From the NCBI GenBank assembly GCA_016222925.1, contig JACRQB010000144.1:1-15127 (forward strand): DNA of 15,127 nt, written 5' to 3'. Shown here piece by piece: positions 7,900 to 14,180 of the stretch. Each line of letters starts with the position of its first letter. Within the stretch, counting starts at the first letter, position 1. The DNA is from Nitrospirota bacterium (GTDB lineage: Bacteria; Nitrospirota; Nitrospiria; Nitrospirales; Nitrospiraceae). A program made the translations under genes and the position numbers. The notes under the pieces were generated by a model. That model saw nothing but the letters and a program-made list of their open reading frames with translations, was not told the origin of the DNA and searched no databases.

Positions 7900-8308
7900 T
7901 TACCAATCCTGATACTTGGTCCCATCGAGCGCAGACTCCTCGCTTTGCGTCATCACATCGTAGACATCTTCACCGCACCAACTAGACGGCTTCGGGCGAT
8001 CCTTATAACAACGCAGAACCCAATCGGATTTGCCCGTGAGCGGGTCGATCGGCATCGCCCTCAAATAGCGCCTCACCGTGGTGCCTCGAACCGTTGCCTC
8101 TTGTCCCGTCAGTTTTACACCTAACAGAGCATCACTCCAGCTTGAACATATCGATCGCACCGCGAATAGTCCGAAGATGCTGACGCAGCTCGATCTCTTG
8201 GGCCCGTTTCGTCGATATTTTGCTCAGAGGCATGGCAACCGAGACTAAGATCGCAATGATCGCCATCGTGACGAGAACCTCAATGAGTGTGAGGCCATCC
8301 TCCCTCAC
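7900..8308 (-). pseudogene. Second GspG-like pseudopilin, frame broken near 8132-8145
   Basis: GTG 8308 overlaps the secretin TGA by four bases (GTGA). It encodes MREDG then LTLIEVLVTMAIIA, a valid prepilin leader with Leu at +1 and Glu at +5, and a normal pilin helix through IRGAIDMFKLE. The frame then hits TGA at 8134-8132 after 58 codons. The next frame (+1) continues from about 8139 with WSDALLGVKLTG, a conserved-looking GTTVRRYLRAMPIDPLTGK segment, SWCGEDVYDVMT and DGTKYQDW to the stop at 7900. Both halves look like one pseudopilin gene. Joined they give about 135 aa; from memory relatives are somewhat longer between the FK-W position and LTG, so an internal deletion may accompany the shift. 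It may be a pseudogene or an assembly error. Two cysteines lie in the C-terminal half. Confidence 0.78.
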
Positions 8309-10647
8309 CGCACTCGCACCACCCCTCTCCCAACCACTTCTGGCGATACCTGTGCCGCGCCGCTTGCATCCATCAGCTCAACGCGAATCGGCGATACCCC
8401 TGGGGCCTTTGCCACGAAGATGACATTCATAGTTCGTGGCGAACGCTGAGCCGAGCGAGTGAAGTGGAACGTGATGGCTCTTGCCTGTCCGACACTGTCC
8501 ACCGTTGTGGTCTCGCCCAAATTGGTCAACTCCGCATTATCGAGTCGATTGAATTGCAGAATCTCGGGATCATAGTCCAGTTTGAATGAGTGCTCGCCCG
8601 ATGCACTGACTCGCCCATCCACGACAGAAAGCCGTATTTCTTTACCGGATTGAACAACCGAGTCTTCCGGCTTGATCACCAATTGAGGACCAGGCGTTGC
8701 CTGCTGAGCCAATGATCGGACCATGTTTGTCTGTCCTGCGTCCTTCGCCAGAGCTCCACCGTGAGTGGCCATCTTCCCGTACTCACCTCCCACCAATGCT
8801 GATACTTTTCTAGAGGGACTGGAAAAGACGGGGCTGGTCGCATAGTTGAATTCAGTGCCAGACCAAAAAGCTTGGTTGCTCGAGCCAGTAGGAAGCGCGG
8901 GTTGCGCAATGCGCGGAGTGATAGTCAGAATGACTTCCGTCGTCACTCGTTCCGTTTTGAAAGAGCTCAACAGTTTTCCAATCAACGGCCAATCCCCAAT
9001 CCATGGCATGGTAACGCGTGTTCGTCGATCCTCCTCTTGAATCAACCCGCCGAGGACCACCGTTTCTCCATCCCTCATATTCAACGTCGTTTCGGCAGAC
9101 CGGTTACCAAATTTGAATTGCTGAATGGGTGGAGAAGCCTGTAGCGTAACCTGATCTCCAACTCGAATCACCTCCACCTTCATTTTCAATGACAACTCAT
9201 TGCCTAATCGGATTGAAGGTTCGACAGTCAGCTTGACGCCCGTATCCCGAAACTCGATCGACGTAACGGTTGAGGTAGTCGGTACGGCTCCCGTGGCCGC
9301 CTGCCCAGGTAAGACATTGGTGGTGGAGAGAAGAATCGGCTGTTTATCTCCGATATTAATCTCTGCCTTCTTATTGTTCATCACACGAACCTTGGGTGAA
9401 GCAAGTGTCTTCGCCTCTGACTGCTGTTTAAAAAAATCCAGCAACACAGTTGTCGGCAGTTTAAAGAGATAGTTGCTTGGCCCCAGATCGGTCAGTTGGC
9501 GGTAGGTCATCTGCACGGCCTCTGCAGCCAAGGTTCCGGTAAAGCCGGAAGCAATCAGTCCAGCACCGGCTTGTTTCGGATAGTTCAGCCCATACGTTTG
9601 ATTCTTCGTTCGATTGACCTCCAACACCTCAAGATCAAAAAGGACCTCAGGTTCCTGGCGATCATTGGCCTGGATAATCCTTTCGGCAAGTTCCAGTTTC
9701 TCCGGCTGATCGCGAATGATAATGGCATTGAGTTGTTCATTCGCATGCATCCGCTTTGAATCCAACATGCTCTTAAGTAAGAGCACCATGTCTTTGGCCT
9801 TCGCCGTCGAAAGATAGAACGTCCGAATCATCAGATCTTGATACTGCTCCTGCTTCTGTTTGGTATCGGGACTGACAATCAAGACAGCCGGAGATATTTG
9901 GCGAGAAAACAAACTATTACTATTGAGAATTAGGTGCAGCGCTTCCTCAAAAGGGGTGTCCTGAATCGAAATGGAAATGGGGTCGTTCCGGACGTCCTTG
10001 TCGAACACCAACGTAAATCCGCCGACCTTCGCCACACCCTCCAAGACTTCCTTAATGCCAGCGTTTTTGAATTTCAGCGTCACAGGCTGTCTCGAACGTT
10101 CGTCTCTTGCGAACCCTTGCTGAACTTCAGTAAGCCGCGTGATGTTCTCCAGCGCCTCTTGGTATGTTGGGTCGAGCTCCGCAGCCCTCGCAAAACCACT
10201 CATCGCCTCCTCGACTCGGCCAAGTTGAGCCAGCCGTTCCGCCTCGCGGTACTGCGACCGGGATTCTTTCACGCGAGTGGCTTGCATGAAACCCGCTTGG
10301 TAATCGGTGCTGGAAGGGTTGATGGCCAGAGCTCGCTTGAACTCTTCAAGGGCAAGATCGATTTGCTTCTCCTTCAGCAACGTCCGAGCCCGCTCGGCAT
10401 ACGTCGCCGCAGCGCGCTCGCGAGCTAACCCGTACTTACCCTGTAGGGAAGGATTGAATGGATCGTCTTTTAATGCCTGTTTGTAGGCGAGGACCGCTTC
10501 TTCCCAACGTTCTGCAGCCAAATGCAGATCTCCCCGCTTAACGTCAGGAGAAACAAACAAGGCGCAACCAGACATCCCAAGGATTCCCAGAACCAGGATG
10601 CTTTCTATCATTTGACTATGAAGACACGCCTTCAGCTGACGAGCCAC
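8305..10647 (-). CDS. gspD: Secretin lipoprotein with TPR region and C-terminal cohesin-like domain (GspD/PilQ-like)
   Basis: 780 aa. The first gene of the operon, GTG 10647 with AGGA about ten bases upstream. Layout: lipoprotein signal ending in GMSGC (Cys28); TPR-like helices about 36-175 (repeated AxxYxxAL...DPxN patterns such as YKQALKDDPFNP and FARAAELDP); an STN/N0 domain about 187-250; one secretin N1-type domain about 268-330; the secretin beta-barrel domain about 335-580 with VVLGGLIQ at 530-537, PWIGDWPLIGKLL from 548 and TEVILTITPRI at 570-580; a flexible linker; then a cohesin-like beta domain about 653-775 (FKLDYDPEILQF). Secretins form the outer-membrane export pore. The TPR part may help multimerisation or outer-membrane piloting, and the cohesin-like part may bind partners; both roles are inferred. 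An in-frame ATG at 10611 is a weaker alternative start. Confidence 0.93.
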   Translation of the reverse strand: MARQLKACLHSQMIESILVLGILGMSGCALFVSPDVKRGDLHLAAERWEEAVLAYKQALKDDPFNPSLQGKYGLARERAAATYAERARTLLKEKQIDLALEEFKRALAINPSSTDYQAGFMQATRVKESRSQYREAERLAQLGRVEEAMSGFARAAELDPTYQEALENITRLTEVQQGFARDERSRQPVTLKFKNAGIKEVLEGVAKVGGFTLVFDKDVRNDPISISIQDTPFEEALHLILNSNSLFSRQISPAVLIVSPDTKQKQEQYQDLMIRTFYLSTAKAKDMVLLLKSMLDSKRMHANEQLNAIIIRDQPEKLELAERIIQANDRQEPEVLFDLEVLEVNRTKNQTYGLNYPKQAGAGLIASGFTGTLAAEAVQMTYRQLTDLGPSNYLFKLPTTVLLDFFKQQSEAKTLASPKVRVMNNKKAEINIGDKQPILLSTTNVLPGQAATGAVPTTSTVTSIEFRDTGVKLTVEPSIRLGNELSLKMKVEVIRVGDQVTLQASPPIQQFKFGNRSAETTLNMRDGETVVLGGLIQEEDRRTRVTMPWIGDWPLIGKLLSSFKTERVTTEVILTITPRIAQPALPTGSSNQAFWSGTEFNYATSPVFSSPSRKVSALVGGEYGKMATHGGALAKDAGQTNMVRSLAQQATPGPQLVIKPEDSVVQSGKEIRLSVVDGRVSASGEHSFKLDYDPEILQFNRLDNAELTNLGETTTVDSVGQARAITFHFTRSAQRSPRTMNVIFVAKAPGVSPIRVELMDASGAAQVSPEVVGRGVVRVR

Positions 10648-10692
10648 AATATATCTTTCCTATGGATATAGGCATTACCGTATGGCCTGGAA

Positions 10693-10707
10693 GCATAGTC
10701 CATGCCA
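10693..10707 (-). promoter_or_regulatory. Sigma-54 (RpoN) type promoter of the secretion operon
   Basis: The minus strand reads TGGCATGGACTATGC, with GG (-24) and GC (-12) at exact consensus spacing. Against TGGCACG-N4-TTGC it differs only by C to T at position 6 (allowed) and T to A at position 12; the flanking bases also fit (C before, T after). Transcription would start near 10681, about 34 bases before the secretin GTG. Sigma-54 promoters need an enhancer-binding activator upstream, and type IV pilus genes elsewhere use them. No activator gene is in the window. Confidence 0.6.
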
Positions 10708-10719
10708 GCCATCAATTTT

Positions 10720-10747
10720 CTTATACTACAGATCAAGACAGGCTCAA
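10720..10747 (-). promoter_or_regulatory. Possible sigma-70 promoter of the secretion operon
   Basis: On the minus strand, TTGAGC (10747-10742) is separated by 16 bases from TATAAG (10725-10720), 4/6 and 5/6 matches to the housekeeping consensus. Transcription would start near 10713, upstream of the sigma-54 site, so the two promoters would overlap. AT-rich chance matches are common, hence low confidence. Confidence 0.35.
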
Positions 10748-10791
10748 AGGAAAAGCCTATAAGGTGAAAGAGCGACGTCTGTCCAGAAAAC

Positions 10792-10818
10792 AGAGGGGGC
10801 GTCGGAACATCGGACAGT
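10792..10818 (+). repeat. Left inverted repeat of the IS3-family element
   Basis: Starts AGAGGGGGCGTC and ends CGGACAGT. Aligned without gaps to the reverse complement of 12048-12074, 18 of 27 positions match, with strong blocks AGAGG at the tip and GGACAG at the inner end. The exact outer tip could be off by a few bases. Confidence 0.65.
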
Positions 10819-10882
10819 GTGATACGTGGGAGCCTGGCTTCACGAAAGCCACCAGGTGGTGGTGAACCAAAGGAGCGAGGCG

Positions 10883-11182
10883 ATGAAGAGAACGAGACGG
10901 AATCACGGAGCGACGTTCAAGGCGCAGGTGGCCTTGGCCGCCGTCAAAGGCGACAAGACGCTCGCCGAACTGGCTGAGCAATTCAGCGGCCATCCCACCC
11001 AGATCACCGAATGGAAGCAGCAACTGCTGACTCGGGCTGCAGACGTGTTTGGCGGGACGAAGGCGCCATCAGAGACGCCAGATCTCAAGACGCTGCACGC
11101 GAAGATCGGGCAACTGGCGCTGGAGAACAATTTTTTAGCTGGGGTGCTCAGCAAGGCCGGCTTGCGGAGCGCAAAGCCATGA
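10883..11182 (+). CDS. IS3-family transposase OrfA (helix-turn-helix DNA-binding subunit)
   Basis: 99 aa, ATG 10883 with AGGAG seven bases upstream. The N-terminal helix-turn-helix (about residues 10-50) has FKAQVALAAVKGDKTLAELA and QITEWKQQLL, characteristic of OrfA in the IS3 family, which binds the element's ends. The C-terminal part (about 70-95) contains a leucine-patterned segment (LKTLHAKIGQLALENNFLAGVLSKAG) used for multimerisation. Its TGA overlaps the ATG of orfB. The T-run at 11131-11137 near the end can act as a -1 slip site to make an OrfAB fusion. OrfA itself appears intact and could in principle still be produced. Confidence 0.9.
   Translation: MKRTRRNHGATFKAQVALAAVKGDKTLAELAEQFSGHPTQITEWKQQLLTRAADVFGGTKAPSETPDLKTLHAKIGQLALENNFLAGVLSKAGLRSAKP
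11131..11137 (+). promoter_or_regulatory. Candidate -1 programmed frameshift site for OrfAB
   Basis: TTTTTTA lies in orfA phase T-TTT-TTA, the X-XXY-YYZ slippery form, 45 bases before the orfA stop. Slipping back one base moves ribosomes into the orfB frame, which is open here and reads on through the orfB ATG. A small GCTG...CAGC stem (11138-11152) follows directly. IS3 elements commonly make OrfAB this way; use of this particular heptamer is inferred. Confidence 0.5.
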
Positions 11183-12010
11183 TCAATCGCACGCATCTCT
11201 TGCCGGTCGTCCGGCAATGTCAGCTCCTTGGGCTGTCTCGGTCGACGGCCTACTATCACCCAAGGCCGGTCTCCGACAGGGCGCTGGCCCTGATGCGTCG
11301 GATCGACGAACTGCATGTGCTGTATCCGTTTGCCGGAGCCCGAATGCTGCGTGATCTCTTGCGGCAGGCGGGCCACGCTATTGGACGGCGACAGGTGGCC
11401 ACGCTGATGCGACGGATGGGGATTGAGGCAGTGTATCGCAAGCCGCACCTCAGCCAGCGGCATCCAGCCCACACCATCTATCCCTCTCTCCTCCGTGACC
11501 TCACGATCAGTTGTCCCAATCATGTCTGGGCGGCTGCTATCACCTACATTCCGATGGCACGGGGCTTCGTCTATCTATTCGTGGTGCTCGACTGGGCCAG
11601 TCGTCGAGTGCTGACCTGGCGGCTCTCCAATACATTGACCACGGACTTCTGCCTCGAGGCCGTGCGAGAGGCGATCACGCAGTATGGTGGTCCCAAGATC
11701 TTCAATACCGATCAGGGGTGTCAGTTCACCAGCCGTGAATTCACAGGCTTACTGAAAGACCACGGCATCAAGATGATGCATGGATGGCCGTGGTAGCTGG
11801 CGGGACAATGTGTTGGTCGAACGCCTGTGGCGGAGCCTCAAATATGAAGAAGTGTATCTACGTGCCTACGAGACCGTGAGCGCCGCGAGCGAGGGCGTGG
11901 CGCGCTATCTCACGTTCTATAACCAGCAGCGCCCCCATCGGGCGCTTGACGGGCGCACACCCGATCGCGTGTACTGGGAAAATCGGCCCGCACAGCCTGC
12001 CGCTGTGTAG
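11179..12010 (+). pseudogene. IS3-family transposase OrfB, +1 frameshift and catalytic Asp lost
   Basis: OrfB carries the rve (DDE) integrase core. From ATG 11179 it reads a typical N-terminal HTH_21 region (INRTHLLPVVRQCQLLGLSR, AGARMLRDLLRQAGH, MRRMGIEAVYRKP), then NHVWAAAITYIPMARGF, where relatives have Asp just before ITYI. Here that codon (11536-11538) is GCT, Ala, one base away from GAT. The second Asp (NTDQGCQFTS) is present. Near 11771-11780 the frame shifts by +1: the first frame stops at 11796, while the continuation from 11780 reads MDGRGSWRDNVLVERLWRSLKYEE, holding the third catalytic Glu, and ends RRPH-type (QQRPHRALDGRTPDRVYW) at 12010. Either lesion should abolish transposition. 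Confidence 0.88.
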
Positions 12011-12047
12011 GCCTTAACCGCCAGGCGCCACTTATGAACAGGCAGAA

Positions 12048-12074
12048 CCTGTCCAATCAAGCGGAGCCACCTCT
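12048..12074 (-). repeat. Right inverted repeat of the IS3-family element
   Basis: Read on the minus strand it begins AGAGGTGGCTCC and ends GGACAGG. It pairs with 10792-10818 at 18 of 27 positions. It lies 38 bases after the orfB stop, the usual distance in this family. Confidence 0.65.
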
Positions 12075-12243
12075 AAGGTCAGGCGCCGGACGGCCTCCGG
12101 AAGTGTCAACTGCTGCTCCAGGACCAGCTGCACGGCTTGCTCCTGGAACTCCTTCGTATATTGCTGTCGCGGTACTTGTTCCATCCCACACCTCCCGACC
12201 TCAGATTGTAGGCTGAAAGCGTCCACTTTTTCGAGCTTACCTC
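12075..12243 (-). mobile_element. Truncated remnant of a second IS3-type element: terminal repeat plus start of orfA
   Basis: On the minus strand, ATG 12184 preceded by GGGAGG encodes MEQVPRQQYTKEFQEQAVQL then VLEQQLTLPEAVRRLT, the start of an IS3-family OrfA of a different subgroup from the neighbouring element. After about 37 codons it runs into the right inverted repeat of that element, and the remaining orfA and all of orfB are absent. Upstream of the ATG lies a segment with AAAAAGTGGACGCTTTCAGC, which resembles terminal repeats of such elements, and TGAGG at 12243-12239 may be its tip. The missing part is not found on the far side of the first element, so this is not a simple nested insertion. 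Confidence 0.72.
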
Positions 12244-12258
12244 ACCCCGTATTTGGGC

Positions 12259-12276
12259 CTTGAGTTAGAACTCAAG
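12259..12276. repeat. Perfect 8-bp inverted repeat downstream of the dehydrogenase gene
   Basis: CTTGAGTT-AG-AACTCAAG, self-complementary. It sits about 100 bases past the stop of the minus-strand dehydrogenase. No T-run follows on either strand, so it is not a standard intrinsic terminator; it could be a protein-binding palindrome or an RNA-end stabiliser. Confidence 0.5.
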
Positions 12277-12379
12277 CATCAAAGAATGAGTCCTGACCCT
12301 AGAATTCAAGTCGAGATCAAAGCAAATCTTGTATTTGGCTAAAAGCAGGTTGTCCTTCCGCTTGACAGCCAAGCGATGT

Positions 12380-13675
12380 TCACAACCGCCAGTATCGTAT
12401 CGACGCAGGAATGTGACTAGGTTCGAGAATGCTTTTGACGTCGATCACGACGGCTTGTTTCTGATTGCGAAGAGGCTTGAGGAGATCTTCGATGCTCATA
12501 TCGGAAAACTTCTTGTGTGCAACGGCAACGACTAATCCATCAAGTTCTTTCATCTTTCCCCATTCGACGAGGTGAATGCCGTACTCTGCCACGGCTTCTT
12601 CACTTTCGGCAATTGGATCATGCACGAGTACCTCGATCCCATACTCACGAAGTTCGGAGATGATGTCGGGCACTTTGCTGTTACGGAGATCTGGCACGTT
12701 TTCCTTAAACGTCAAGCCGAGCACTCCTACCCTGAGTTCATTAGCAGGGCGCGACATGTGGCTGAGTAGTTTCATAGTGTGTTCCGCCACAAACTTTCCC
12801 ATGCCGTTGTTGATGCGGCGGCCTGAGAGAATCACTTGTGGATGATAGCCCACTGATTCTGCCTTTGAAGTCAAATAGTAAGGATCCACTCCGATACAAT
12901 GGCCACCGACAAGACCAGGAGAGAACTTGAGGAAGTTCCACTTCGTCCCCGCAGCTTCAAGGACAGATTTAGTATCTATTCCCAGTCGGTGGAAAATCAA
13001 AGCGAGCTCGTTCATCAATGCGATATTCAAGTCTCGTTGAGTATTTTCGATAACCTTGGCTGCCTCCGCTACCTTGATGCTTGATGCTCGATAAACACCT
13101 GCCTTCACAACTAATGCATATGTGTCCGCCACGATGTCCAAAGATTCAGGGTCCTGTGCCGATACGACCTTGATAATCTTTTCGAGCGTATGTTCCCTAT
13201 CTCCAGGATTTATTCGCTCCGGCGAGTACCCTAATTTGAAATCTACACCCGCCTTCATTCCGGAGGTTCTTTCCAATATTGGCAGGCAAACCTCTTCGGT
13301 CGCACCCGGGTAAACCGTCGATTCATAGACCACGATGGTACCGGGAGACAGGTTCTGCCCAATCAGCTCTGAGGATTTTTGCAAGGCGGTAAGATCCGGC
13401 TGCAATGCTTCATTGATAGGAGTCGGAACGGCAACAATAATGAACTTGGCTGCTTTGAGGTCTGGCGGCTCCGATGTATATCTGATTTGAGTAGCGGCCA
13501 GATCATTTTGTGACACTTCCCCTGTACGATCGATTCCCTTTCGTAATTCTTCAATTTTCTTTTTATTAATGTCAAAGCCAATCACAGGAGCAATCTTCCC
13601 AAATGCCACGGCAATCGGAAGGCCCACGTAACCTAAGCCCACAACGGCAATCGAACGCGCTTCTTGCTTATTCAT
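12380..13675 (-). CDS. UDP-N-acetylhexosamine 6-dehydrogenase, TviB/WbpO type
   Basis: 431 aa, the usual family length, from ATG 13675 with AGGAGG seven bases upstream; the frame extends to 13744 but those residues do not look like the family. Residues 10-18 form the NAD-binding turn (AVVGLGYVG). Then come TPINEALQPDL, the ESTVYPGATEE segment (118-128), YSPERINPGD (150-159), KVAEAAKVIENTQRDLNIA (201-219) and GGHCIGVDPYYL (257-268) with the catalytic Cys260. A C-terminal UDP-binding domain covers about 310-420. These enzymes oxidise UDP-GlcNAc or UDP-GalNAc to the uronic acid in two NAD-dependent steps, supplying capsule, O-antigen or exopolysaccharide synthesis. The IENTQRD motif separates this class from UDP-glucose dehydrogenases. 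The exact sugar cannot be read from sequence. No glycosyltransferase or epimerase lies in the window. Confidence 0.93.
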   Translation of the reverse strand: MNKQEARSIAVVGLGYVGLPIAVAFGKIAPVIGFDINKKKIEELRKGIDRTGEVSQNDLAATQIRYTSEPPDLKAAKFIIVAVPTPINEALQPDLTALQKSSELIGQNLSPGTIVVYESTVYPGATEEVCLPILERTSGMKAGVDFKLGYSPERINPGDREHTLEKIIKVVSAQDPESLDIVADTYALVVKAGVYRASSIKVAEAAKVIENTQRDLNIALMNELALIFHRLGIDTKSVLEAAGTKWNFLKFSPGLVGGHCIGVDPYYLTSKAESVGYHPQVILSGRRINNGMGKFVAEHTMKLLSHMSRPANELRVGVLGLTFKENVPDLRNSKVPDIISELREYGIEVLVHDPIAESEEAVAEYGIHLVEWGKMKELDGLVVAVAHKKFSDMSIEDLLKPLRNQKQAVVIDVKSILEPSHIPASIRYWRL

Positions 13676-14180
13676 ACTGCCCCCTCCTGAGTAACGAATG
13701 ATACAAATGACGCCAACAATGGCAGAAGACGCCGTGGTCGTCAAGGAAAGGCTATGCTTTGCCGAACTGGTCTGTTTACGGTACTACGTGTATTTACCAC
13801 GGAGACTATAAAAGTGTGGGCGTGTAACTTCTCCAAAAGTATATTTCTTCACGCAAGGCAAGAGATCTCCGCACGCACATGTTTACTAAGTAGATACAGC
13901 ATGAGGTACTTCAATATCAACAAGCGCAAACATATACTATCACTTTATGTGTACATCTAATGAATACGAAAGCTTTCCCTGCGCATCCAGGACGCCCTTC
14001 TTCCAAACGCTCTCTTGAAGGAGGGTTTTCAGTAAAAGCCATAAAAAAACCTCTTCATTTGAGCCTGCACTGGTTGAAACTGTTTCCCTGCCTGGGAAGG
14101 GCACCTAACTTGCTCATTGCCTTGCGCAAACCTACAGGTCGTAGTGTCCGTTCAATGTCCGTTTATGGAGGACTTCGACA
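13676..14180. other. Divergent intergenic region (505 bp) between dehydrogenase and exported protein genes
   Basis: AT-richer than the flanking genes. I see no convincing coding: two short plus-strand open frames (13754-13960 and 13960-14226) lack family features and good ribosome sites. Visible elements: a possible plus-strand sigma-70 promoter (TTCAAT 13910-13915, 17 bases, TATACT 13933-13938; weak -35), a hairpin TTCCC-TGCCT-GGGAA at 14084-14098, and a direct repeat TGTCCGTT at 14145-14152 and 14156-14163. If that promoter is used, the exported gene would have a leader of more than 230 bases, which could hold regulation. No known riboswitch could be fitted. Confidence 0.5.

Larger units (their letters stand above)
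10792..12074 (+). mobile_element. IS3-family insertion sequence, about 1.28 kb, inactivated
   Basis: Bounded by imperfect 27-bp inverted repeats, carrying overlapping orfA and orfB with a -1 frame relation typical of the IS3 family. The length fits the family (1.2-1.5 kb). No matching 3-4 base target duplication is seen (AAC left, AAG right of the assigned tips), and the right side abuts a different IS remnant, so a rearrangement after insertion is likely. orfB carries a +1 frameshift and a lost catalytic Asp. The element lies 85 bases upstream of the sigma-54 site, in the region where activator sites for the secretion operon would be expected. Confidence 0.85.

Noticed and set aside
8125..8145. 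Programmed frameshifting to rescue the first pseudopilin
   Set aside because: No known +1 site is evident beyond the stop codon itself (no RF2-like CTTTGA context or rare-codon slip), and the joined product seems to lack residues, so decay or sequence error is simpler.
10757..11523. Minus-strand open frames within the IS (88 and 206 codons)
   Set aside because: They are antisense to orfA and orfB, which have clear family motifs.
12259..12276. Intrinsic terminator for the dehydrogenase gene
   Set aside because: The stem is AT-rich, the loop is only two bases and no T-run follows on either strand. Kept only as an inverted repeat.
14095..14165. Possible c-di-GMP-I (GEMM) riboswitch before the exported-protein gene, from the stretch GCGCAAACCTACAGGTC
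   Set aside because: Only this short piece resembles the conserved core. The first arm with its GNRA loop, the preceding GGCAAACC-type element and the second conserved arm cannot be found at proper spacing.
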